From: Cephalotrichum gorgonifer
Lineage: Eukaryota > Ascomycota > Sordariomycetes > Microascales > Microascaceae
NCBI GenBank assembly: GCA_900312665.1
Contig: ONZQ02000008.1
Location: 1,302,001-1,366,000, forward strand
DNA length: 64,000 nt
Direction: 5' to 3'
The position numbers and the translations under genes are program-made. Positions 23,049 to 34,467 of this stretch are shown piece by piece. Numbering within the stretch: position 1 is the first letter of the stretch; each line of letters starts with the position of its first letter. Under the pieces are notes generated by a model that did no database searches, was not told where the DNA came from, and saw only the letters and a program-made list of their open reading frames with translations.

Positions 23049-24541
23049 ATGGCGCGGTTAGTGGACCTGGTGGATGACGTCATCGTCGTTATTGCGGCGC
23101 ACTTACCTACTGAGGCCGACCTCAGTTCACTCACTCGCATAAACCGTCGCTTCTACACCGTTCTCAACAGGGTCCTCTACTCCCACAATGCCCGTTTCCA
23201 CGGCTTCAGTGCACTCACATGGGCAGCGAGGCTCGATGCAGTGGCTACAGCTAAGTACCTCTTAGCGGGAGGGGCCTGTCCCCACGAGGCGGTTTTGTCT
23301 GCACTTAACGTGGCCGCTAAGCACGGGAGCGTCCAGGTGACGAGGCTGTTACTAGCGACGGAGATCCCTGACCCCAGCCAATTAGAGGAGGTGGAGATTC
23401 ATATCGCACTATCCACAGCAGCAGAATCCGGTCACATAGAGGTGGTGAAGCTATATCTGGCAGACGGGCGGGTGAGCCCTCGAAAGCCGGGCCCTGATGA
23501 TTACACGCCTTTCGCGCTGGCAGCACAGTTTGGGCACCCTGACCTCGTTGAACTGTTCCTGCACAACGAGCGCCTTGATCCCCTTTATATTGACAAAGAC
23601 GGCTGGACGCTCCTTTTCTACGCTGCCGTATGCAAGGGGGACAACACCGGGCCATTCGACTCTTACTAGCCGACACCCGCATCGACAAGATGGCTACCGA
23701 CAATAATGGCGGGACGGCGCTGTCCCAGGCCCTCATTCAGTCTGGCCACCACGTCAACGTCCAAGCGCTGCTCGACGCCGGCCTCGACCCAAGACATCGG
23801 GACAGCGATGAGAATACACCGCTCCACAACGCCATACACGATCGCGTGGACTGCCCGGAGAGTATCGAGCTACTCCTCCGGACACCAGGCGTGGATCCCA
23901 ACGCCCTGGACAAGTACGGCTTCACACCGCTGATACACGCCGCAGCGGATGGCTGCGTTCACGCCGCGCGGTGCCTCGCGCAAGATCCGCGGGTCCTGCC
24001 CAACGTCATCGGAGATGACGGACTGACGGCGCTCCTGCACGCGGCGCGCAAGGGGAAAGACGTGCTCTACTCCATCCTCCTCTTCATACCCGGAATAGAT
24101 CCGAACATCGTGTCGAGCGAGGGCATGACCGCATTCCACTACGCCGTCAAGACGGCGGAACACGGCTACATCGAGGACCTGCTCGCGGACCCGCGGGTCG
24201 ACACGCTCAAGAAAGATAGCAGCGGGCGGACGCCGATCATAATCGCGGCGCAGCACGGCCACCGCAGGGCCCTCGAACTGCTGTGGAAAAGTGGGCGGTG
24301 CTCTATCGATGACAGGGACGACCATGGCCGGAACGCCATGTCGTACGCCGCAGAGTCGGACTTCAAGTGGATTATTGAAGACCTCCTTGAGATTGAGCGG
24401 AAGGAGCCGGATGTAAACTGGCTACGGTGGGATAACCGGAAGCGTGACCCCCTTTGGTACGCGGCGAGACACGGTTACGACGATATTGTGTATTCTATTG
24501 AGAAGAGCAGAGGGTCCTTCGGCTACGACTCTGAGGGATAG
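23049..24541 (+). pseudogene. F-box / ankyrin-repeat protein with a single-base frameshift
   Basis: The N-terminus (residues 1-60) looks F-box-like: LVDDVIVVIAAHLPTEADLSSL and INRRFYTVLNRVLY. It is followed by ankyrin repeats (ALNVAAKHGSVQVTRLLL, TPFALAAQFGHPDLVELFL, DGWTLLFYAAVC). At a run of five G at 23636-23640 the frame breaks and meets a TAG at 23667-23669. From the same run the repeats continue in another frame to 24541 (HRAIRLLLADTRID, TPLHNAI, TPLIHAAADG, TPIIIAAQHGH). Adding one base to the G run would join both halves without loss of repeat register, giving a protein of about 497 aa. It may be a young pseudogene or a homopolymer sequencing error. Such proteins act as substrate adaptors of SCF ubiquitin ligases or as scaffolds. 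Confidence 0.75.
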
Positions 24542-27500
24542 TCTCTCAGAAACTAGTAGTAAATGTCACTAGGATGCATCTGTGTATTTGCTCACCAATC
24601 ACCTACGGCTAGCGCGAGCAGGTGGAGCATAGGTAGCGACGTTCCCGGAGGGGCACCTCGGTGACCCTGGACTGTGGGACGAAGCTATTCCCACTTTGCG
24701 GCCTCCAACGCCGTTGCTTTGGGAGCACACACTGACCAATACGGAAGTCCCTTTTCGATGAGGATCAGGACAGACGAACATCCTTTCCTCTCCTTCCTTC
24801 CTTAATGCTCGTAGAGTGGACTAGCTACCCGGCCCACTTCGCCAGACCCCGTGTGTCCATGGGGTCTGTCATGCCACGCAAAAAGTCCACCCAAACGCAA
24901 AAGAAATCCCTCACAACCAACATTTTCCTCCTTTCCTCAATCAATATGACTTCTACACTCCTACACATTAAAGAGCGCATTCAGAATGCATGCGTCTACT
25001 AATGTACTATGCTGAGAATTCTGGAGCCTCTGTCGAGTCTATTGCGCGAGATTTCGACTTTGATCACCATCTAAACTATCATTAGGATAGATGAATTACC
25101 CTGTGTATAGCCTCTACTACCAACTACGCTCTACCAAACGGCTCTTTCCAGTCGCCTCGGTGTAACCTTCGCCAGCGTACCGTCCCGCAGGTCATTACGC
25201 GGTCCAATCAGGTTGGCTCAAGCTGCATCCCAGGTGCATCCTTACACCAACAGGGAGATGTAGCCGGTGAGCCTCTCATTTAAGAACTACAAACTAGAAT
25301 ATTTGTTGTGCATTGTCATTGTTGTAAGTCGCATGCTTGGGGCGTGGGCGTTCGTCCCCGCTGGCAGCCTTCGCGTCATCTCTGCATATAAGATTCTGCG
25401 CTCCCCGCAGGGACGATGCTGCAGACGATGACATCCCGGTATGAATTGGACTCGAATCGAAAGGTCAGGGCGTGCAGTGGGGCTAGCCCTTCTCCCCTGC
25501 TGTCGATCTTGAATGCGTTAAGCCGCCTTCGAGTCTTTAAAGCAGTCGTCACTAAACCTAGTTTTCTTTGTCATGCAGACCATGTGGGGTTGGGAGCAGC
25601 GAGGACATCACGGAGGGCCAATTGCGGTTTCATTAGGCGCCAACCAACGCACCGCATAAGCGTGTTTTGGTTGAAATCCTCGGACGAAACAGCACGGGCC
25701 AGGCAGCTAGGCGCCCGTCATAAACATGCTACGCCATGGCGGCGCGTACAATAAAAGTAGACGGTTTGTTGAAAAATTGCGAGCGCCTTCTCTACTCACG
25801 TATTGGGGGGGTTCGAATCGTTTCGGGGGGTCTTGTTTTGAGAGCTCCGGATGGGGCGGAACGTAACGTCCGGTAAATCCCTTCGACAGATACCATTGGG
25901 GATGGAGGGCCCGGATGGCGCCGAGCCAAGCGGGCAGAGTCCGGCTGGTACGAGTGGTCCACGTTGGGGCTCAGGCTCTGAAGACATGATTCCAAGGTGC
26001 ATATCTCAATCAACACTGCTTTCGCTGGATGCTACCGGATTTAAGATGAGGTGATGGCACAGCGAGGGCCGTAAGTTCGACCTAATGACTCCCTTATGAT
26101 ATCCTGCTCCTCACAAATCATCTTTTTCGCTGTGGGAGTCTCCCGTACATCATCAGGCATCATCGTCACGAGGGGTTGGGTTGAGTTAGATTGGGATTCT
26201 AGAAGCAAGGGCTGTAAAAAGGGGTATTTCCAAACTTCATGAAAAGCGTGGAACCGTCAAAGGAAAGTGACAATATGAAGAGCATGCGGCCATTGCAAGG
26301 ATTGTTCTGATGTGGGCGACACACTATCGCCAACGATGCTCGTATATTGCCATCGCAATTTGGTGAGAGTCAGGGGTTGGCGAGTATCGACCCCTACTCG
26401 TACAAGTGGAGTAGAAATGGGCCCAAATCCTTCGTGAACTGAAAATTCGGCCTCGAGCGGATGACTGCGTCCCTCATCCTGCTGACGTCCAGGGAGCTCC
26501 AAGCGGACCCTCGATATTCGCCTAGCCTAGTAAGCTAAGCATGTGAAAGACGTCGGGCGCAATAGCTTGTGTCAGGTTGACGACCCCCTCCTCCCCCCTT
26601 CCCTTGTCGTCACGCCCCGCCTACAAGCGCTGGTTTTGTATAGTCTCGTACGAGCATCAGCAGAGCGTGTGGCTGTCCCCACCGAACGCTGAGACAGGGC
26701 TTTCTACATCGTACTTGTAGTCCGCCTGGGAATGTTGCCTCTCGCTCAAATTTGCTTATATCCGCACTTCAGCGTTACTACAGTGTCCCTCCCTGCATAC
26801 GGCTTGGTTCGGCAAGAAGCGCTCACCGAACGACGCTAGAATATTTCGTGCCGAGGGATTGCTTCCAAGCGCACGAACGATGGCGGGATAACGGTGGCGT
26901 GGGGGTGAGGTTGAGTGGGCCTAATCTCAGTTCTTGTTCGAGGAGTTGGGACGGACCTAACCCCTGGATCAGCTCGCAATTCTTCCTTCAATCGCGTCTC
27001 GATCCTTGAGCCGACGCAGGGGTACAGGGTCCATCATTTCATAGCGGACAGGGAGGAGGTAATAAGATCAACAGCGGGGTGACCCCCGGTATTTGGCCCC
27101 CCTTGCATGGCCTGGTCAAGGCATAATACCAGTACGATATTAGGGTGGCTTGAAAAACTAGCAAGTCTAACCAGGTTTACTTGTAGGCCCGCCTTGCCGG
27201 ATGGGTCCTTGCTTGGATGGGCTTAGCGCTGTCACCGTGGATCCCATCAGAAACGGCGCTAGAATCCTCAATGCCACCCCGCAGTAATGAAGGGAAGCAG
27301 CGGGGTAGTGGTTCGGTTTCATCCCATCCCGATATTGGAACAATGCTTGAGCCCCAGGGTAACATCGCTCCCGCCAAGCTTGCCTGGCCAGCCCAAGGCC
27401 AAAGCCACCCTCGCCCTTCATGCAACGGGAGAAATTAATGCGTAACGCTACAGGAGAGCCAACCTCTGCATCATCCCTGGGCTAATCTCCCACGTTCACC

Positions 27501-28080
27501 CTCTCGCCCCCTTCCATCGCATTGATTCCCCACAACCGCCCCGACCAGGCACAGCAGAGATTTGCGGCTCCTTCGCCGGTTCGCCCGGGAAAAGGTCCGT
27601 CCCACCTTGTCGGATTTTGACCCCGCTTTTGCACAGCAGGCGCTAAGGCTGTCACATTGGTGTCGAAATCTTAACAGGGCTCCTGGCGGGCGTACTATTG
27701 AGATGATCTCGACCCTTGCACCTGGTCTACGAACCACCGCCGCCCCGCCGCCGCCCCTTCCTGGTATCGCCCAGTCCTACCCCTCCCTGCGGTAATGAGG
27801 TATTGGCAGGCACCTACGATGCCCCTGACATGGACCACCCGCGCTCGAGGAGCGCTGATATAAAGGACGTCGGGGAGCCCTCTCATCCTCACTCTTTCCT
27901 TCACCATCATCCTTCGATCTGACATCCACTTAGAACGCATCGTTCCTTACCTTCTTTTTTTTCTTTCTTCATCTTCAAATCGTTGGCTGTGCCAATCGTT
28001 CATTAAGTTTCCGAACCCACTTGAAGTCGAAAAGCATTCTTCCATCGCTTCATCCACTCCTTTTCACACCAACCGTCAAC
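24542..28080. other. Long gene-poor region upstream of the LPMO gene
   Basis: About 3.5 kb with no gene I can support on either strand. The frames present are short and lack domain-like composition. The last 130 bp are pyrimidine-rich (for example about 27948-27975), typical of the region just upstream of transcription start in strongly expressed fungal genes. Confidence 0.45.
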
Positions 28081-29052
28081 ATGCGCTCCGCAATCTTCTC
28101 CCTCGTGGCCATGGCCGCCAGTGTTTCCGCCCACGCCCAGGTCTACGGTCTCTGGGTCGACGGCAAGGACCAGGGCGACGGCCGGGGTAGCTACATCCGC
28201 TCGCCGGCTAACAACAGCCCCGTCAAGGACCTCGCCAGCCCCGCCCTTATCTGCAACGTGAACGGCGCCAAGCCCGTCTCGGACTTCGTCTCCGTCAAGG
28301 CCGGCTCCGAGATCACTTTCGAGTGGTACCACGACAACCGCGGCGATGACATCATCGACGGCTCCCACCAGGGCCCCATCATCACCTATATCGCCGAGTA
28401 CAGCGACAGCGCCGCTGGCGCCATCTGGACCAAGATCGACGAGTCGGGCTTCGATGGCTCCAAGTGGGCTGTTGACAAGCTAATCGCCAACGGCGGCAAG
28501 TACGACTTCACCCTCCCCGCCTCGCTCGCCTCGGGCAAGTACATCCTCCGCCAGGAGATCATCGCCCACCACGAGAGCGACGCCGCCTTCAACCAGAACC
28601 CCGCCCGTGGCGCCCAGTTCTACCCCTCTTGCGCTCAGATCGAGGTCACCGGTACCGGCTCCGCCGTCCCTGACCAGGCCTTCGACTTCAACACCGGCTA
28701 CACCTACGCTGACCCCGGCATCGTCTTCAACATCTACTCGTCCTACACCAGCTACCAGATCCCCGGTCCCGAGGTCTGGACTGGTGCCGGTGGCAGCAGC
28801 CCCGCCCCCTCGAAGCCTGCCGAGTCCAGCGCCGCCGCCACCTCCGCCGTCGCGTCTCCTACTGAGGCTCCTGTTTCCGAGGGCCCCGCTTTCACTGAGT
28901 CTGCCTCCCCCACCACTCTCGTCACCGTCACCAAGCCGGCCGAGTCCACTGTTGCTCAGGTCACCGCCACGGAGGAGCCCGCTCCCACCGCGACTCCCAC
29001 CCGCCGCCCCTGCAGCGGCCGCAAGGGCCGCAAGACCAGGCGCGCCAACTAA
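28081..29052 (+). CDS. AA9 lytic polysaccharide monooxygenase (former GH61)
   Basis: A single exon of 323 aa. The signal peptide (1-17) ends SVSA, so His18 becomes the mature N-terminus as AA9 requires. The copper-binding histidine brace is His18 and His96 (in DGSHQGP), with axial Tyr181 in AQFYPSC; Gln179 and the IIAHH histidines (163/164) are the usual second-sphere residues. Cys58 and Cys184 form the conserved disulfide. AA9 enzymes oxidatively cleave cellulose or hemicellulose outside the cell. After the catalytic domain (to about 250) comes a Pro/Ser/Thr/Ala-rich tail but no CBM1; instead the protein ends in a basic PCSGRKGRKTRRAN segment. Third positions are strongly GC-biased compared with neighbouring genes, suggesting high expression. 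Confidence 0.95.
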   Translation: MRSAIFSLVAMAASVSAHAQVYGLWVDGKDQGDGRGSYIRSPANNSPVKDLASPALICNVNGAKPVSDFVSVKAGSEITFEWYHDNRGDDIIDGSHQGPIITYIAEYSDSAAGAIWTKIDESGFDGSKWAVDKLIANGGKYDFTLPASLASGKYILRQEIIAHHESDAAFNQNPARGAQFYPSCAQIEVTGTGSAVPDQAFDFNTGYTYADPGIVFNIYSSYTSYQIPGPEVWTGAGGSSPAPSKPAESSAAATSAVASPTEAPVSEGPAFTESASPTTLVTVTKPAESTVAQVTATEEPAPTATPTRRPCSGRKGRKTRRAN

Positions 29053-29767
29053 GGCTGAGCGCCATGTTTCCTCCACACCATGTTTGCGTCCGAGACGCTA
29101 ACTCCCCCCCGTCACATTTTTACTCTTGGATACATCCATGGGTAACAGCATACCGTTCAGGTCCACAATGTCAGATTTTCTTTCTCTTGTATATATATAT
29201 TACGATTGCATTCATAAAATACAGCGTCTTTTCTCGCGAAGACGGATCTACCATTCATCCTCAGGCTGCCTGCATACTGTGAAATCTTACGTTGGTACAA
29301 TGTTCCCTGTCGCTTTCTATTCGTGCCAAGATCACCATGTCAGTACTCCTACCGAACCTTAAGAAACGGAAGGGGAGGCGGAAGGGCAATATATCTATAT
29401 CTATATGGTAGCATTGCATCCATGTCGCGAACGAGGCAACATGGCCCAGCGAGTCTCTCGCCCTGGCTTGAGCTTTGCTTGAATAGGCGCCAAGAACTTA
29501 CCAGTACCATCCTTGCGCTCGCACACTCCATATACTGGCCAATCAGAATAAACAGACGGAACGCTGAAAGCCTGTAACCCACCCCTATTATGCTTATGTT
29601 CAATGGCTAGGTAAACAATTTGCTAACTCTCTCACCCATTCACCCCGCTTCTTGGCTACCCACCCTTATCTAGTTATAGGTTGTCACTGTAGCCTTCAGA
29701 TACGGGATATTTAGAAACGGCTTTCCAAGACCATAAATATTCACGTGGGGATTATTAGTTATCCTGA
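29053..29767. other. Intergenic region
   Basis: About 700 bp containing the 3' flank of the LPMO gene and the 5' flank of the HET gene. No gene or clear regulatory site seen. Confidence 0.45.
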
Positions 29768-31345
29768 ATGTCCTCCTTCGAAAACGCAAACATGGGCAGC
29801 CATCTACGTGGTAACGGGACGACAGAGCCATCCTGTGTCCTAGAGATTCCCTTCCGCCGATTGAGCTCGACTCCAATATCTCTATCGGAGGCTCAGACGT
29901 GTCAATACCGATTCCTTGACTGCCACAACTTCACCCGGGGCGAATCTCTACGCATTGTCCAGTTCTCCCAGCTACCGGTTGGGGAGTACTCGGCACTATC
30001 CTACGTGTGGCGCGGCTTGAAACGCCAGGCCGACATCGCCGCGGGGTCTGACAGCTTCATATCAATCAAGGGAGCCGACGGAGCCGACCCTATATCCGTC
30101 GATGTCCTCAGACTCGCCTGCCTCTTGTCGATCAGCCTCGGGTGCGGATTTCTCTGGCTCGACGGCGTCTGCATCATGCAGAGCAACACTGACGACAAGG
30201 ACTGGCAGATACAGAGAATGCACGATATCTACAAGTTTTGCAAGGAGTGCATCGTCATCCCCGGCGGGCTCTCGAGACTAGCGACGCTATTCGAGGAAAC
30301 CTTCTGGATCCACCGTGCGTGGACGCTCCAGGAGGCAATCGCTCCTCCGTCGGCCAAGTGTCTATTCGCCTGGGAGGACGGGGACTGCGTCTTCCAATCG
30401 AATTTCCCCGTCTTCGTCAAAGTGGTCGAAGAGGGTACGGCGGCCATGGCCGATATGAAGGGGCTGCTGCAGATGTCCCTCAAGGGATCTTTCAAGATTG
30501 TTACGATGGATCAAGACTGGAAGGTTCAGACCGAGAGGGACTCTGGAGCTGATATCACAATATTCGGTGACAGCCACACTCAGTTGTCTCAAATTGCGGC
30601 ACTTATCGGGGCCATGGATCTGAAGGGTGAGGAGGGAATGGCCAATGCAATCTGGCGCTCGTCGTTCACCCGATCGGCGAGGTACCCGGTCGACAGGGTA
30701 TTCAGCATCATGGGCTTGCTATCCGTGACGCTCGACACATCTAAGTTCGGCCCCGAAGACGACCTCGGAGCCACTCTTGCGCTGATGCGGACGATGCTCG
30801 AGGACGGCCGCCGTGCTGAGTGGCTGGCCATCGCGACTCGGATGGATGTCAACCCGGAGCTGTCAACCTTGCCCGTCTTCCCCAAGCCCAGCATGTCTGG
30901 GACAGCCGTCGTGGCGACCGAGGATGGAGACAAGGAGGTTTCCATGTTGATGGATTCGTGGTGGTCGATCGGGAAAACTCCAGTTGGAGTTCTGGATGAT
31001 GCTGGATACTTCCGGTTCGAGGCTTTGGGAGTACCCGTATGCAGGGTCGATGGTGAAGAGAAACCTGGCTCCGTCTTTGGATCTGCACGCGGGGGGATAT
31101 GGAAGGTGTCACCTGATCATACAGGCTCTATCTATGCCGTCTTTATTGGGAAGAAGGAACGGTACCGAAGCGGAATCGCTTCGTGGATGACTGACCCTCA
31201 AGATTCAACCTTGATGTTAATTGAGGAACACGCTCCGGAGAAATTCCACGTCGTCGAGTATGCGTTTGTGTCTCAAGACATCATGCAGGCGACAGGGTGG
31301 GCGAAGAGGTTATTCGAGGTCGGCGGGACTGGGCCAAGAGGCTGA
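29768..31345 (+). CDS. HET-domain protein (heterokaryon-incompatibility type)
   Basis: A single exon of 525 aa. The three HET-domain landmarks are present: EYSALSYVW (about 73-81), FLWLDGVCIMQ (about 129-138) with DDKDWQIQRMHDIYKFC, and WIHRAWTLQEA (about 180-190). The C-terminal two thirds contain YPVDRVFSIMGLL, common in HET proteins, and a domain I do not recognise. HET domains trigger programmed cell death when genetically different hyphae fuse. No signal peptide, no membrane segment and no NACHT or WD partner domain is visible. The frame is intact with no sign of decay. Confidence 0.85.
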   Translation: MSSFENANMGSHLRGNGTTEPSCVLEIPFRRLSSTPISLSEAQTCQYRFLDCHNFTRGESLRIVQFSQLPVGEYSALSYVWRGLKRQADIAAGSDSFISIKGADGADPISVDVLRLACLLSISLGCGFLWLDGVCIMQSNTDDKDWQIQRMHDIYKFCKECIVIPGGLSRLATLFEETFWIHRAWTLQEAIAPPSAKCLFAWEDGDCVFQSNFPVFVKVVEEGTAAMADMKGLLQMSLKGSFKIVTMDQDWKVQTERDSGADITIFGDSHTQLSQIAALIGAMDLKGEEGMANAIWRSSFTRSARYPVDRVFSIMGLLSVTLDTSKFGPEDDLGATLALMRTMLEDGRRAEWLAIATRMDVNPELSTLPVFPKPSMSGTAVVATEDGDKEVSMLMDSWWSIGKTPVGVLDDAGYFRFEALGVPVCRVDGEEKPGSVFGSARGGIWKVSPDHTGSIYAVFIGKKERYRSGIASWMTDPQDSTLMLIEEHAPEKFHVVEYAFVSQDIMQATGWAKRLFEVGGTGPRG

Positions 31346-32584
31346 GCGGATTGAAGGTGCTAGATGATATGCATTTAGATCATATTTTTGAGTCTAGGTA
31401 GTCACCTCTAAGTATGATAATTAAGAGCACTTCAACACAGAATGGATTGGAAGGCATTGATAGGTAGGGATGTTAAGGTGGGGACGCGAGAGGCTCTGAT
31501 TTTCGCTCGTATCTCGTACTCATGCACACCTCTACTCAATGATGATACATTGGTTCGACCCTCGCAGGCACCCGCCTACATTGCCAAATGATGTGTGCCT
31601 TCCTTCCTTCCAGTCCTTCCATCGGCATTGGTTGTAATTTCTCCGTCAACCTGGCACATCTGGTCGAGTTCCAAGAGCAGTCCCTCCGAATCTATGCACC
31701 TCTTCTCTGTGTCACGAAAGAAACTCCCTTTATGGAAAAGGTCACTCTTGTCTAGCCGGAACTTCGGGGCTTGATTATCCTTGGTCTCGGTGGAAGTTTC
31801 AGCGTGGGATCTGGTCATAGCTGCGGCTGTCAAGGTAGCTTTCTGGCCATTCGGCGCGAGAAGACTGCCCAGAGCGACATATCAGCTTCCGTCCGATCAA
31901 GAGGAGATGGACGCCACTTACAGCTTTGGAGATACCTAGTTATGAGCCCAGCTTACTTGGGGTTTGACCGTGGCCATGACTGCTGGTCAAAATGTTAAAG
32001 CAGTGGGTCTTGGATGGAGGTGGACAGCATAGATTGGGAGTGAAAATATCTAGACCTTGTCATGCCGTGAATAAGAAGTCTGGGCTAGAGGTGGTGGCTG
32101 ATTTGGAATCGGCATTTGACGTACCTTCTGTCTATTCAACCATCAGTTGGAATCACGCCCTGTGGTGAGATCTGTAAAGGTATAACAAGGACAGCAGCAT
32201 TGTGTAATCTTTGCCCAGACTCAGACGCATGCCTGATCTGTATTGTAGTATATATACCCGTATAAGGAGCCTTGATGCTGGATAGAATGGCGTGGGTGCT
32301 AGCCCAATAATGGATAAGCTGAAGATGATTGCATCATTTCCAGGGCTGCTACTGGATGGTTCCCTTTCACCATGCATGCTCAGCCCGCCCCAAAGCTCCA
32401 TAATGTGAGCCAGTCATTTCGGAGATCGGGAACATGGAATCATGGGGGCTACATCACCAGGGCGATGGGGGCACACCACTCTTTCCTAGAAACTGGCACA
32501 TTTCTCCACCGTCCTTTGTTCTTCCTTCTCTCTCTTTCATGAACCCAACCTCAGAAAAGCAAAAACAAAGGGCGGCATCATTTC
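31346..32584. other. Intergenic region
   Basis: About 1.2 kb without a supported gene. Confidence 0.4.
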
Positions 32585-33769
32585 ATGATAGGGCATTTTG
32601 GTGCCTCGATGACGTTCAAACGAAAGGCCACCAGTGACCCGGGCCCCTGGCACAGCTCCCAGGGCCCCCCTACCAAGAAGACGCGTGTGGCCGACTTGTC
32701 CGGCGATGACCAAGGTTTGTTTCCCGACGAGGTTTGCTTTTACCTTTGGCATCTGGAGAAGAGAACACATTGACCAAAGTCTGGTAGCAGGTCCCGTCGC
32801 CTTGGCAAGTAGAGATGACGATAGTGCCTGGGATCCAGACTCCAACGTCGGCCCTACAGCTCCTCGTGGGGAAGACAACCCTGCCGCCGCCACTACTTCC
32901 GTAGCCGATGCTGATGCTGGTCCCATCATTCAATACGCCCGGACCCCTGTGCCCGACGCCTGCCCTCAGGATGGTATGTTCGATCATGCCCGGCCAAAGC
33001 TGGACGCTACTGATACCTACACCACAGGACCCGCTTCGAGTTTGGCTTCCCCGTCGACCATCCGTCCCGCTCAAACGCCCCTCCCTGATTCCCGCCCTCC
33101 TATCTGTACGTCTTACCGCCCTCAACCAGTGTTGAGCAATACTAATCCCCACATAGCAGGATCAAGTTCGGTCCCGGAGCCTCCATCGGTTGCCCTTCCC
33201 ACTCTGGCGGCCTCTTTGGATCCCCCCTCCGGCAATGGTATGTCTTACAGCCATAAGCAGAACGTCAAACGCCACTAAAACATCACCTAACAGGAACTAC
33301 GTCAGCCCAGTGCGCCACCATCGGCTCCGGAACTGCCACCGCTTCCCCCGGGCCAGTCGGTGTCGCAATCGCCGTCGGCGAGCCCACCACCCTGCTCCGT
33401 CCCAAATTCTCGGATGCCCCGGTTCGTCCCACCCGACGCAAAAATAACGAGCTCCCACCCCCGAACACTCGAAGATGCTGCCGTTGCCGCATATGGCTTC
33501 CCTTGGAACACTTCGTAAGGCGCAGATTCCCAGACGAGCCGGTGAAGCAGGGCTAGGCGTACTGCAACCTCTGCTCGAAGAAGGAGCGTAAGAAGTCCAA
33601 TGCGCGGAATATTCCTTGGGAGGAGTTCAACCGAACTCTTGGGAATCCTGTGGCCTTCCGCGAGTCTTGCCCCGGTGAGGCTGAGGAGCCCGCCCACGAT
33701 TCTAACTCTGAGGATGTCTTCCACGACTGTGAGTCGGGCGAGGACGAGGATTCCGTCCCGGGCAAGTAG
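32585..33769 (+). CDS. Small CxxC...CxxC protein, copy A, with in-frame UAG
   Basis: Five exons (32585-32714, 32791-32973, 33028-33105, 33157-33237, 33294-33769) read through one in-frame TAG at 33554-33556 to a TAG at 33767-33769. Up to the first stop the product is 244 aa; read through it is about 315 aa. The N-terminus has NLS-like KRK and KKTR. The middle is Pro/Ser-rich and disordered. Then RCCRCRIW gives the first CxxC pair and YCNLCSKKERKK the second, with the TAG three codons before the second pair. After the stop a WEEF motif and an acidic tail follow. All four introns are phase 1, and the three internal exons are multiples of three. Introns 2 and 3 (54 and 51 bp) could be retained without breaking the frame. 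Likely a zinc-binding nuclear protein; family name unknown to me. Confidence 0.55.
33554..33556 (+). other. In-frame UAG at the conserved Trp position (copy A)
   Basis: The codon lies in the context GGC TAG GCG TAC, three codons before the second CxxC. Copy C has TGG at this place. Confidence 0.75.
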
Positions 33770-33900
33770 AATGATTGCGAGGTATATTCCCCCCCGTCCA
33801 GCTATCCACGTTTGCTACGCCAATTTCTCCATAATGAGTTGCTAATTCCAACCAGGTTGGTAAGAACCGTACACCAACGGAGCCTCGAGGCGCGGGAGGC

Positions 33901-34015
33901 CATGGAATGCCACATGATCCGCAAGGTTTGATTTTGAGTGATGGCAAAGGAATATCAAGGAGTGCAAGGGACATGGAAGGCTACATGACCCCCAAAATTT
34001 GATTTTGAGAAGTGG
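33901..34015. repeat. Imperfect 44-bp direct repeat
   Basis: Two copies, 33901-33944 and 33972-34015. Both contain CATGGAA, ACATGA and TTTGATTTTGAG, with a few substitutions. They lie 130-250 bp downstream of copy A and have no coding sense that I can see. Confidence 0.8.
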
Positions 34016-34467
34016 TAAACGTGGAAGTTTCCTCCTGGATCAAGGTAGAGAGGGATGACAGCATATATACGCCTACCCTTCTAAATAGGAAAATCGAGAC
34101 TTTTATCCACATTCGGGCGTTCTATGTGTAACTGGACTTAACTGGGAAACATCTCCATCACGTAATACTTTGCTGGAAATCCAAACATCTAGGAGTAGGA
34201 ATGTCTAGTCACGTTCTTTCAATACGAAGCTGGCTTGGGGAGTAATAATTTATTCTTCCTCTACCTTCTCCCGATCCCTCTTGACGTTATCCGTCCCTCA
34301 ATATCTCCACGATCCAAAGACCACCTTTCTCCATAGAGGAAATAGGGTGAGACTCGTACACCATCCATTTCTTCGCGTCCATGCTGTACCTATCTCGACG
34401 GTGGTCTTAGCGACCGACTGCGGCACAATGTGTACAGTAGAGTAACGGATGGGCTCAACTCACCACT
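34016..34467. other. Intergenic region between convergent copies A and B
   Basis: About 450 bp with no gene recognised. Confidence 0.4.

Noticed and set aside
23628..23670. Possible 42-bp intron (GTATGC...TACTAG) explaining the F-box/ankyrin frame change
   Set aside because: Splicing there does not restore the downstream ankyrin frame; a one-base change in the G run does.
25800..25830. GGTTCGAATC segment resembling a tRNA B-box
   Set aside because: Flanking G-runs do not form a T-stem and no tRNA fold is apparent.
28480..29101. Long open frames on both strands over the LPMO gene
   Set aside because: They arise from the strong GC third-position bias and Pro/Ser repeats of the LPMO gene; composition is Gly/Val or Pro/Arg low complexity.
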